Assembly (NCBI GenBank): GCA_036397255.1
Contig: DASWJH010000011.1
Location: 1 to 51,322, forward strand
Reading direction: 5' to 3'
DNA from: Nitrospiria bacterium
Lineage (GTDB): Bacteria; Nitrospirota; Nitrospiria; DASWJH01
DNA: 51,322 bases
Notes under the pieces: generated by a model
Told to the model about the DNA's origin: nothing
The model's database searches: none
The model's input: the letters and a program-made list of their open reading frames with translations, nothing else
Translations under genes and position numbers: made by a program
Shown: positions 25,687 to 33,100 of the stretch, piece after piece
Position numbering within the stretch: the first letter of the stretch is position 1
Layout of the letters: each line of letters opens with the position of its first letter

Positions 25687-26022
25687 ATGAAAATTGGGGT
25701 TCTTCTTTTGACCAGTCCGGAGCATGAAAATACAATTACCGTCCAACGACTCTGCAAAGGATTTTTAACCCAGGGCCATTCGGTGGAAATTTTCTTCATG
25801 GAAGACGGCGTTTTTAACTGCATCCAAACCCGATCTCAACTTCGGTTAACCCCTCCTTGGGAGGTTCTAACGCAACATGGGGTTAAAATTTCCTTATGCA
25901 CTCAGACTTTTGAACAACGGGGACTAAAAGAGGAAAACCTTTTACAGGGGGCCCAGCTGACCAATCAACATCAATTGGCCCGGATGGTGGCATCATCGGA
26001 TCGGTTTCTTGTTTTTGGATAA
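25687..26022 (+). CDS. DsrE/TusD-family sulfur relay protein
   Basis: This is a 111-aa cytosolic DsrE/F-like protein. It shows the family start KIGVLLLTSPEHENTITVQR and a strand-helix pattern of a small Rossmann-like fold. A cysteine at about residue 72 (KISLCTQTFEQRGL) matches the position of the persulfide-carrying cysteine of TusD/DsrE. Known relatives form DsrEFH or TusBCD complexes that pass sulfane sulfur to TusE/DsrC, for tRNA 2-thiouridine or sulfur metabolism. CGGAG precedes the ATG. It is the first of three related genes, with the next starting 4 bp after its stop. I cannot tell the tRNA role from a dissimilatory one; no tusE/dsrC or dsrAB is in the window. Confidence 0.8.
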   Translation: MKIGVLLLTSPEHENTITVQRLCKGFLTQGHSVEIFFMEDGVFNCIQTRSQLRLTPPWEVLTQHGVKISLCTQTFEQRGLKEENLLQGAQLTNQHQLARMVASSDRFLVFG

Positions 26023-26026
26023 AAAT

Positions 26027-26371
26027 ATGAAAAAAGTGGTTGTTCTAATACGAAAGGGACCTTTTGAAAGGGTCCGGGCAAGTGAAACATGTCGAATGGC
26101 CTTAGGGCTTACCTTGGCCCACAATGAAGTCACACTTCTTTATTTGGAAAAGGGCGTTAAAAATCTCTTTCCGATAAAACCAAAGATCCTCCACCGCCCC
26201 TCCGCAGATGAATCCATGGCTTTATTTGAAGCATGCGGTATTAAACAGGTGGCGGATCAACCCTCCCTCGTGGAATGGGGACTGAATGAAAAAATCCAGG
26301 GAGTGGAAACAGTAGACCGGGAGACCACTTTGGCATTAATTGCATCCGCCGATGTTGTAATGCCTATGTAA
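26027..26371 (+). CDS. DsrF/TusC-family protein
   Basis: This 114-aa protein begins KKVVVLIRKGPFERVRASET, like DsrF/TusC, the structural partner of DsrE. The segment LTLAHNEVTLLYLEKGV corresponds to the second strand-helix unit of the family. The ATG at 26027 lies just after the first gene's stop, and a longer frame from 26009 would overlap that gene. It probably forms a heterohexamer with the products of the flanking genes. Only Cys residues outside the canonical active-site position are visible. Confidence 0.75.
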   Translation: MKKVVVLIRKGPFERVRASETCRMALGLTLAHNEVTLLYLEKGVKNLFPIKPKILHRPSADESMALFEACGIKQVADQPSLVEWGLNEKIQGVETVDRETTLALIASADVVMPM

Positions 26372-26377
26372 AGCTGA

Positions 26378-26632
26378 ATGAAAACTCTTCACGTCGTCAG
26401 AACCTTAAAGGAAAGGATACCCTTTGATCTGGCCATCCAGTTCAAAGAATACCATCGCAACGCCATATTACTGATTCAGGAGGGGGTTTACTACAAGGGT
26501 CCCTTTCCCCAAGACTGCTTTATTTCCGCCACGGATTTAACCGCCCGGGGAATCGCTTCCTCTCTTCCAACCCTCACCGATGACGAAATCTGCAAAATGA
26601 TAGTGGAATACGATCGAACGATCATTTGGTAA
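26378..26632 (+). CDS. DsrH/TusB-family protein
   Basis: This 84-aa protein has the DsrH/TusB pattern: KTLHVVRTLKER start, the AILLIQEGVYYKG strand, the ATDLTARGI segment and an aromatic end (YDRTIIW). DsrH of sulfur oxidisers has a conserved cysteine near residue 20. Here that region (FDLAIQFKEY) has none, as in E. coli TusB, which favours a Tus-like role. It starts 6 bp after the preceding stop, so the three genes form one operon. Short length makes the call moderate. Confidence 0.7.
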   Translation: MKTLHVVRTLKERIPFDLAIQFKEYHRNAILLIQEGVYYKGPFPQDCFISATDLTARGIASSLPTLTDDEICKMIVEYDRTIIW

Positions 26633-26720
26633 AAAGGATTTTAAGGGAAACGATTTGTAACAGAGGAAGGAACCTCCTAACCGCTGGGGCAGGAGGATGG
26701 AAATTAACAAACGTTAAGGC

Positions 26721-27062
26721 TTAAAGACTTTTCTCTGCGGCATCAATGTACGCGAAAAGGTGGGATGCTTCTTTTTCATTCGCGATTTCAAATTGAATTC
26801 CAACAGAAAAAACATTGGCCAAGGGAGCCACTCGTTTTACCCTACCCCTTACATTCTCCACCTCATTAACACCGTTCATTCCAAAAAAGTTTAGCTTAAC
26901 AATGACCTCATCGCCTTCATCCAACTTTTTTCGGGTCATCATACCAAGGCCAATCCTACTGATATTGGTTACATAACCCTCCAGATCGACATTTTTAGAA
27001 AGTGAGGTCACCTCCGCAACACAGGTAATAACAACCCGCTTTCCTTTTCTTCTTTCTTTCAT
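26721..27062 (-). CDS. PilZ-domain c-di-GMP-binding protein
   Basis: This 113-aa protein is essentially a single PilZ domain. The c-di-GMP-binding motifs are visible: the RxxxR-like start ERRKGKRV (residues 3-10) and NISRIGLG (D/NxSxxG) about 27 residues later, followed by the beta-barrel ending FSVGIQFE. PilZ proteins read out c-di-GMP, often in motility or surface polymers; the target cannot be inferred here. It lies 93 bp downstream of the unrecognised gene 27156-27611 on the same strand and probably shares its promoter. A GGDEF/EAL protein is encoded at 42-43.5 kb. Confidence 0.88.
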   Translation of the reverse strand: MKERRKGKRVVITCVAEVTSLSKNVDLEGYVTNISRIGLGMMTRKKLDEGDEVIVKLNFFGMNGVNEVENVRGRVKRVAPLANVFSVGIQFEIANEKEASHLFAYIDAAEKSL

Positions 27063-27155
27063 GGCCTTGTCATCCTCACACGCGTTTTTTTTTGGAAAAG
27101 CCAGCGGGGTGAAGGGCTTGATGATGGGTTATTGATATGGGATGAAACGAACCCT

Positions 27156-27611
27156 TTACATCACGCCTTCAATGGCAAATAGATTCTCTTTCAAAATATC
27201 GATGCAAATTCGAATTTGTTCGTCCTTATCGGAGGTTTTTAGAATATCACTGGGCTTTTCCCGCCAAAGCCATTCTCCCCCTCCCTCCGGCCAAGAAAAT
27301 TCCTGAAACCCCTGCTCCTTTAAAGCTGAAAAGACGGATTCTTTCCCCTGCTCCACTTTCACATGAAACCGAAGTGAAAGAAAGGACTGGCTGGAAAGTG
27401 AAATCCCGTACCAGCAATTGAAATCCTTAAATTTAAACACCCATCCCCTGTAAGGGGGCCAGTCCTGCCCCCGCTGAAGGACAAACTTTACCTCCGTAAT
27501 GGTTAGGGTAAAAATTTTACTAAGAATTCGCCCTGCGTTATTAAAAATCGATTCGTACTTTTTGACTGTCTCTGCGTCTCGGGCCGTAAATTCCACAAAT
27601 TTTTCAATCAT
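27156..27611 (-). CDS. Hypothetical protein
   Basis: I do not recognise this 151-aa protein. It has no signal peptide or membrane segment. It is rich in aromatic residues in the middle (WPPYRGWVFKFKDFNCWYG) and near the end (FSWPEGGGEWLWREKP), with predicted alternating strands and helices, which suggests a small compact alpha/beta domain. The ATG was chosen because AAGGGA lies 4-5 nt upstream; a TTG five codons earlier is also open. A good promoter lies 55 bp upstream. Being next to a PilZ gene may hint at signalling, but this is only context. Confidence 0.65.
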   Translation of the reverse strand: MIEKFVEFTARDAETVKKYESIFNNAGRILSKIFTLTITEVKFVLQRGQDWPPYRGWVFKFKDFNCWYGISLSSQSFLSLRFHVKVEQGKESVFSALKEQGFQEFSWPEGGGEWLWREKPSDILKTSDKDEQIRICIDILKENLFAIEGVM

Positions 27612-27665
27612 TGCTTCCCTTTCCAACCCATGCGGTTAGGTAAAAACCAGAAAATCCTAAGGCAA

Positions 27666-27693
27666 AGTATACTAAAAACCTATGGTAAGTCAA
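27666..27693 (-). promoter_or_regulatory. Promoter upstream of the hypothetical and PilZ genes
   Basis: On the minus strand TTGACT (27688-27693) and TATACT (27666-27671) are separated by 16 bp, the same spacing as the dcw promoter. The start of transcription should fall near 27659, about 48 nt before the ATG. Confidence 0.7.
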
Positions 27694-27896
27694 GCACTTC
27701 GTAGGATCTTAAACGAAAATCAGGCATTGGAAAAAGTATACAGGACATCAAAACAAGAGACCATCTTCCCTACCCGAGCAACCCTTTTTTTAAATTTGTC
27801 CCCCGGAAAATAAAAGGAAAGGTTTTTTAATCAGGGTTGGCGACCTGTTCAGATGAAAAATCAAATAGTTAAACGCATTAAGAAGAGTCTTTCCCG

Positions 27897-27925
27897 TTGC
27901 TTTTTTGGGCGGTTTATGTTATAAA
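27897..27925 (+). promoter_or_regulatory. Promoter of the arginine-lysine gene cluster
   Basis: TTGCTT (27897-27902) and TATAAA (27920-27925) are 17 bp apart. The predicted start near 27932 leaves a leader of about 40 nt to the TTG at 27974. This also argues that argD does not start at the upstream TTG at 27905. Confidence 0.55.
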
Positions 27926-27973
27926 TTGCCCCCTTATTTCTTAAAACAGTCTAAACCACATCAGGAGCTTTCT

Positions 27974-29176
27974 TTGCCAACGGAAGATATCATTGATGAT
28001 TCAAACCGCTATATTATGAATACCTACCGGCGGTTTCCCATTGTTTTGGTCAAGGGCCGTGGCACACGCCTTTTTGACACCACGGGAAAAGAATATTTGG
28101 ATTTTGTAAGTGGTGTGGCCGTCACCAATTTAGGGCACTGTTATCCCCAGGTCACCGTGGCTTTTCAAAAGCAAGCACAACGTTTGGGACATGTTTCAAA
28201 CCTTTATTACAGCAAACCCCAAACCCACCTGGCTAAAAAACTGGTCCAACATTCTTGCTTAGATAAAGTCTTTTTCTGCAACAGCGGGGCGGAGGCAAAC
28301 GAAGCCGCACTGAAACTTGCCCGTCGATACGCTCAGCTCCGGAATGAAACCGAAAAAAATGAAATTATTACTTTTGAGCACTCTTTTCATGGGAGGACCT
28401 TCGCAACCTTATCCGCAACCGGACAGGAAAAAGTCAAAAAAGGGTTTTACCCCATTTTTCCAGGATTTGTCCATGTACCCCTTAATGATATCGATGCCCT
28501 TGCCAAAGCCGTTCATTCAAAAACCCTTGCGGTGATGTTGGAGCCAATCCAAGGTGAGGGGGGAATCAATATCCCCAATGAGGGTTATCTTCAAAAGGTA
28601 AAACAGCTTTGTGAGGAAAACGGACTCCTTTTGATCTTTGATGAAATTCAAACGGGGATCGGGCGAACGGGAACCCTGTTTGCCTACGAACATTTCAATA
28701 TTTTCCCCGATATTCTAACCTTGGCAAAGGGATTAGGGGGTGGCCTTCCCATCGGAGCAATGCTCGCCCGTGAAGAAGTGGCCTCTGCCTTTGAGCCCGG
28801 CCAGCATGCCTCCACCTTTGGCGGAAATCCGGTGGTCTGCTCTTCTGCTTTGGCCACTCTGGATTCGATTTTGGAGGAGAGTTTTCTTTTGGAAAACTGC
28901 CGACGGATGGGAGAATACTTTATCAAAGGCTTAATGGAACTTCAGCGCCGATGTCCGGGAATTAAAGAAATTCGGGGAAAAGGTCTGCTGATTGGGATGG
29001 AATTAACCTTTGATGGGCAGGAGGTGGTACAGGATTGTTTGGAAGAGGGTTTTCTTATTAATTGTACCATGGAAAAAGTGCTTCGGTTTATGCCCCCCCT
29101 TATCATTACCATGGAAGAGATCGATCTTCTTCTGAACACCCTGGAGAAAATTTTAAAAAGGCGGGGTACGGTTTGA
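27974..29176 (+). CDS. argD: Acetylornithine aminotransferase
   Basis: This class III PLP aminotransferase (about 400 aa) converts N-acetylglutamate semialdehyde to N-acetylornithine. Visible elements are FCNSGAEANEAALKLARRYA (PLP phosphate site), the LIFDEIQTGIGRTG motif, and the Schiff-base lysine in LAKGLGGGLPIGAML. The TTG at 27974 was chosen because AGGAG lies 6 nt upstream and the promoter at 27897-27925 would exclude the longer frame from 27905. It is first in argD-argF-argG-argH. The same family can act as succinyl-DAP aminotransferase (DapC), but dapL in this cluster makes that unnecessary. Confidence 0.94.
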   Translation: MPTEDIIDDSNRYIMNTYRRFPIVLVKGRGTRLFDTTGKEYLDFVSGVAVTNLGHCYPQVTVAFQKQAQRLGHVSNLYYSKPQTHLAKKLVQHSCLDKVFFCNSGAEANEAALKLARRYAQLRNETEKNEIITFEHSFHGRTFATLSATGQEKVKKGFYPIFPGFVHVPLNDIDALAKAVHSKTLAVMLEPIQGEGGINIPNEGYLQKVKQLCEENGLLLIFDEIQTGIGRTGTLFAYEHFNIFPDILTLAKGLGGGLPIGAMLAREEVASAFEPGQHASTFGGNPVVCSSALATLDSILEESFLLENCRRMGEYFIKGLMELQRRCPGIKEIRGKGLLIGMELTFDGQEVVQDCLEEGFLINCTMEKVLRFMPPLIITMEEIDLLLNTLEKILKRRGTV

Positions 29177-30108
29177 ACACAAGACACCTACTAACAGTAC
29201 ATGACCTTTCCACGGAAGAGATACAAGACATTTTAAACCGGTCACAACAAATCAAGGAAAAGGCAGATCGGAAAAAACCTTATTTACCTCTGGCCGGCAA
29301 AACCATTGGGCTTTATTTTGAAAAATGGTCCACTCGGACACGAATCTCCTTCGAGGTTGGTGCATTTCAACTCGGGGGCCACTCCCTCTTTATTTCGACG
29401 GAGGAAATTCAGCTGAACCGGGGAGAAACCGTTGCCGACACAGCCAAAGTACTCTCCCGTTACTTGGACGGCATTGTGATACGAACTTACCATCAACGCC
29501 ATTTGGAAGAATGGGCCCGGGCGGCATCCATCCCGGTCATTAACGGTTTAACGGACCTACATCACCCCTGCCAAGCCATTTCGGATCTTTTTACGATTTT
29601 GGAAAAAAGGGGACGGCTTCAACAGTTAAAACTGGCCTATATCGGTGACGGCAATAATGTAGCCCATTCCCTGGTGGAGGGCGCCGTATTGGTGGGTATG
29701 AACATCAACCTGGCCTGCCCCAAAGGATATGAACCCAATGAAGGCATTTTGGAACGGGCTCAACAGGAAGCCAAACGAAAAAATGTCCGCATCGAACTAT
29801 TCAAAAACCCCAAAGAGGCGGTCCGAGAGGCGGACATTCTCTACACGGATGTTTGGACCAGTATGGGCCAGGAATCCGAACAGGACGAGCGCAAAAAAGT
29901 GTTCCAGGACTATTGCATTAACCGTGACCTCCTTGAAGCAACACAAAATAAAGAGGTCCTGGTGATGCACTGTCTTCCCGCACACCGCGGGGAGGAAATT
30001 ACGAATGAAGTCATGGAAGGTCCTTTCTCAATTATCTTGGACCAGGCGGAAAACCGCCTTCATGCTCAAAAAGCCATTCTCGATTTTTTTCTAGGAGGTC
30101 CCCACTAA
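29173..30108 (+). CDS. argF: Ornithine carbamoyltransferase
   Basis: This 311-aa cytosolic enzyme makes citrulline from ornithine and carbamoyl phosphate. The carbamoyl-phosphate motif KWSTRTRISFEVG (about residue 53), the HHPCQAISDLFTI segment and the ornithine-side motif VMHCLPAHRGEEI are intact. The start is the TTG overlapping the argD stop (TTGA), giving the usual family length; the open frame extends about 110 bp back into argD. It ends 5 bp before argG. Confidence 0.96.
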   Translation: MNTRHLLTVHDLSTEEIQDILNRSQQIKEKADRKKPYLPLAGKTIGLYFEKWSTRTRISFEVGAFQLGGHSLFISTEEIQLNRGETVADTAKVLSRYLDGIVIRTYHQRHLEEWARAASIPVINGLTDLHHPCQAISDLFTILEKRGRLQQLKLAYIGDGNNVAHSLVEGAVLVGMNINLACPKGYEPNEGILERAQQEAKRKNVRIELFKNPKEAVREADILYTDVWTSMGQESEQDERKKVFQDYCINRDLLEATQNKEVLVMHCLPAHRGEEITNEVMEGPFSIILDQAENRLHAQKAILDFFLGGPH

Positions 30109-30113
30109 TTTAG

Positions 30114-31337
30114 ATGGAAAGGAAAACGTCCTTATTTCAAAAAGTGATTCTCGCTTATTCGGGTGGGCTGGATACCTCTGTCATCATCCCTTGGTTGAAG
30201 GAAAAATATCAATGCGAGGTCATCGCCTACTGTGCGGATATCGGCCAAGCCGAGGAGCTTTCCTCTTTGGAGGAACGGGCCTTAAAGACAGGGGCCAGTC
30301 AGTTCCGATTGGAGGATTTAAAAAAAGAATTTGTGGTGGATTATATTTTTCCCATGCTCCGTGCCGCTGCCATTTACGAGGGGGGATACTTGTTGGGGAC
30401 ATCCATTGCCCGGCCCCTTATTGCGAAGAAGCAGATGGAACTGGCCCAACAAGAAGGGGCTGATGCCGTCGCCCATGGGGCCACCGGAAAAGGAAACGAT
30501 CAGATCCGCTTTGAGTTAACCTATTTATCGATGAACCCCCATATACAGATCATCGCCCCTTGGCGAGAATGGTCCTTTCAATCCCGTCAGGAATTGATCC
30601 AATATGCGAAGGACAAGCAGATTCCCATAACGGTAACACCGGAAAAACCCTATAGCATCGACCGCAACCTTTTCCACATCAGCTTTGAGGGAGGCGTTCT
30701 TGAGGATCCCTGGAATGAACCTCCCCGGGAAATGTTTCGTCTGACCACCGATCCCGAAGAAGCCAAAGATACTCCCGAAACGCTGGAGTTGGCCTTTGAA
30801 GGGGGAAACCCTAAAACCCTGAACGGAAAAGCCTTCCCCCCCGTGGCCTTACTGGAAACACTGAATCAATTGGCGGGAGAACATGGCATCGGTCGTGTAG
30901 ATCTGGTAGAAAATCGATATATAGGAATGAAATCCCGGGGTGTGTATGAAACACCGGGAGGGACCCTCCTTCACGAAGCCCGAAAGGCCTTGGAATCCAT
31001 TACCCTGGATCGGGAGGTGCTTCACCTCAGGGATTCTCTGGTCCCCCGTTATTCAGAACTGGTTTATTACGGATATTGGTTTTCACCGGAACGGGAACTG
31101 CTGCAAAAAACCATGGATGATATTCAAAAACAGGTCACCGGAACAGTACGAATGAAACTTTACAAGGGAAACTGTACGGTTTTGGGGCGAAAATCTCCGC
31201 GGTCTTTGTACCGTCAACAATTGGCCTCTTTTGATCAAGGACTCGGTTTTAATCCCCGGGATGCGGAGGGATTTATTCGGCTCAACGCCCTCCGGCTGAT
31301 CACCCAATGGGAAGAGAAAAAAGGGCGGAAGGATTGA
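30114..31337 (+). CDS. argG: Argininosuccinate synthase
   Basis: This 407-aa cytosolic enzyme condenses citrulline and aspartate with ATP. The N-type ATP pyrophosphatase P-loop [17 protein letters not shown] is at residues 12-28. [15 protein letters not shown] and the citrulline/aspartate-binding [17 protein letters not shown] and [18 protein letters not shown] segments are all present. Length is normal. It lies 5 bp after argF, clearly the same operon. Confidence 0.97.
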   Translation: MERKTSLFQKVILAYSGGLDTSVIIPWLKEKYQCEVIAYCADIGQAEELSSLEERALKTGASQFRLEDLKKEFVVDYIFPMLRAAAIYEGGYLLGTSIARPLIAKKQMELAQQEGADAVAHGATGKGNDQIRFELTYLSMNPHIQIIAPWREWSFQSRQELIQYAKDKQIPITVTPEKPYSIDRNLFHISFEGGVLEDPWNEPPREMFRLTTDPEEAKDTPETLELAFEGGNPKTLNGKAFPPVALLETLNQLAGEHGIGRVDLVENRYIGMKSRGVYETPGGTLLHEARKALESITLDREVLHLRDSLVPRYSELVYYGYWFSPERELLQKTMDDIQKQVTGTVRMKLYKGNCTVLGRKSPRSLYRQQLASFDQGLGFNPRDAEGFIRLNALRLITQWEEKKGRKD

Positions 31338-31353
31338 TTGGGAGTATGACGGG

Positions 31354-32793
31354 TTGAAAAAGAAAGCGAAAGGGAAGCTCTGGGGAGGACGTTTCCAGGG
31401 CAACCTGCATCCCGATGTGGAATCCTTTACGGCTTCTCTCTCCTTTGATATTCGGCTCTTTTCATACGACATACAAGGAAGTATCGCACACTGCAAAATG
31501 TTAGAACGGGTGGGAATTCTCACGGCAACTGAAACAAGGAAAATGGTCACCGGTCTCCTTCAAATCCAGGCAAAAATAGAAAAAGGAAAACAGCGTTTCC
31601 GAAAGGAAGATGAAGATATTCACATGGCCATCGAGCGTCTTCTCACCGAAAAAGTGGGAGCCATAGGTAAAAAACTTCACACGGGACGAAGCCGAAACGA
31701 CCAGGTGGTCTTGGACCTTCGGCTCTTTCTTCGATCCGAAATTAAAACCCTCTTGGAAGAAATCGGGAAACTTCAAAAAATTCTGGTCCGTCGTGCTGAG
31801 AAAGAAATCGATGCCCTTATGCCGGGATACACCCACCTCCAACGGGCCCAACCGGTGCGTTTTTCCCATCATCTGTTGGCCTATTTCGAAATGTTTGACC
31901 GGGATCGCCAACGGCTGGAGGATAGTTTGGAACGGGTGAATGTGATGCCCTTAGGCTCGGGGGCTTTGGCGGGAACCACTCTTCCCATTCGCCGGGAGGT
32001 GGTGGCGGAGCTTCTTCACTTTCCAAAAGTCACCGCCAATAGTCTGGACAGTGTGAGTGATCGGGATTTTTCACTGGAATTTTTAAGTGCCATGGCTATT
32101 TTAATGATGCACCTCTCGAGATTTAGTGAAGAACTGATTCTTTGGTCCAGTCAAGAATTTGGTTTTATAGAACTGCCGGATGCCTTTTGCACCGGAAGCA
32201 GCATGATGCCTCAAAAGAAAAACCCCGACGTCCCCGAGTTGATTCGGGGAAAAACGGGAAGAGTCTATGGACATTTGGTGACTTCCCTCACCTTCATGAA
32301 GGGTCTTCCCCTTTCTTATAACCGGGACCTTCAGGAAGACAAGGAACCCATTTTTGATACGGTGGACACCGTCAAAGCAGCCTTACGGCTCTACCAGCAG
32401 ATGATTGAGAAACTTAAAATCAACCGGGATCGCCTCGCCCAAGCCGCCGGAGACGAATTCCTATTGGCCACGGATCTGGCGGAATATTTGGTTTTGAAAG
32501 GGGTTCCTTTCCGGGACTCTCACGAGGTGATCGGAAAACTGGTTGGGTTCTGCCTAAAGTTTAATCGGACATTTTCTTCTCTGACGCTGAAAGAGTTTCA
32601 GGGTTTTTCAAAGGAATTTAAAATTGATGTATTTGATCGGTTGAATCCAACGCGTTCTGTGGAGACAAAGGAGGGAATAGGCCACCCTTCCCGGAAACGG
32701 GTTTTGCAACGGATCCGGGCCATTCAAAAACAGGCCTCGGATCTGCCCCCCCCAACTCCAAGAAAAAAAAAGACTGGAAGAGGGAAAAGGTGA
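31354..32793 (+). CDS. argH: Argininosuccinate lyase
   Basis: This 479-aa enzyme of the fumarase/aspartase superfamily releases arginine and fumarate. It shows LWGGRFQGNLHPDVESFTAS at the N terminus, HTGRSRNDQVV, the TGYTHLQ-like PGYTHLQRAQPVRFSHHL, and the superfamily signature GSSMMPQKKNPD. A basic tail (about 15 residues, ending KKKTGRGKR) extends beyond the usual end. The start is TTG with GGGAG 9 nt upstream, 16 bp after argG. Confidence 0.96.
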   Translation: MKKKAKGKLWGGRFQGNLHPDVESFTASLSFDIRLFSYDIQGSIAHCKMLERVGILTATETRKMVTGLLQIQAKIEKGKQRFRKEDEDIHMAIERLLTEKVGAIGKKLHTGRSRNDQVVLDLRLFLRSEIKTLLEEIGKLQKILVRRAEKEIDALMPGYTHLQRAQPVRFSHHLLAYFEMFDRDRQRLEDSLERVNVMPLGSGALAGTTLPIRREVVAELLHFPKVTANSLDSVSDRDFSLEFLSAMAILMMHLSRFSEELILWSSQEFGFIELPDAFCTGSSMMPQKKNPDVPELIRGKTGRVYGHLVTSLTFMKGLPLSYNRDLQEDKEPIFDTVDTVKAALRLYQQMIEKLKINRDRLAQAAGDEFLLATDLAEYLVLKGVPFRDSHEVIGKLVGFCLKFNRTFSSLTLKEFQGFSKEFKIDVFDRLNPTRSVETKEGIGHPSRKRVLQRIRAIQKQASDLPPPTPRKKKTGRGKR

Positions 32794-32809
32794 ATTTGCG
32801 CGTGTCGAA

Positions 32810-32965
32810 ATGAAAGGTTTTCTATGCCTCAAAAAAACCGGTGTTCTGTTTTGTTCGGTTTCCTTTTGCCTAACACTGTTATTGGAAGGGTGTGGCCGCA
32901 AAGGGGATCCCGTGGCACCAGATGAACCATTGCCCCAAAATCAGGCCAAAAGCTTTTTGGGATGA
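32810..32965 (+). CDS. LptM/LppL-like small lipoprotein
   Basis: This 51-aa reading frame is short and easy to miss. It has a basic start (MKGFLCLKKTG), a hydrophobic signal (VLFCSVSFCLTLLL) and a lipobox LLLEGC, with the cysteine at residue 28. After the cysteine comes GRKGDPVAPDE, matching the CGxKGxxxxP pattern of LptM (YifL/LppL), the lipoprotein that assists LptD maturation in E. coli. In proteobacteria lptM/lppL lies just upstream of lysA-dapF or dapF; here it lies 17 bp after argH and upstream of lysA-dapF, with the radical SAM gene between. The Shine-Dalgarno is weak. Homology by motif and context; moderate to good confidence. Confidence 0.8.
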   Translation: MKGFLCLKKTGVLFCSVSFCLTLLLEGCGRKGDPVAPDEPLPQNQAKSFLG

Positions 32966-33100
32966 TACATCGATAAACCGGTTTCATGGTTTTTAATTAA
33001 AATATTTTTTTCTGAAATCAAGACTTATTTGTTTGAAACCCCAAGAACGGGGACCCAAAAAAAATTTCTTTCGAAGTGTGATGATGAAAAGGAGATAAAA

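Larger units (their letters stand above)
27612..27973. other. 362-bp divergent intergenic region upstream of argD
   Basis: It contains one promoter on each strand (27666-27693 minus, 27897-27925 plus). I see no gene and no obvious ARG-box palindrome or T-box/riboswitch pattern in the rest. Confidence 0.55.

Noticed and set aside
32966-33000. AAACC...GGTTT stem followed by T/A-rich sequence after the lipoprotein gene as a terminator
   Set aside because: The stem is only 5 bp and the T-run is interrupted, so I did not list it.
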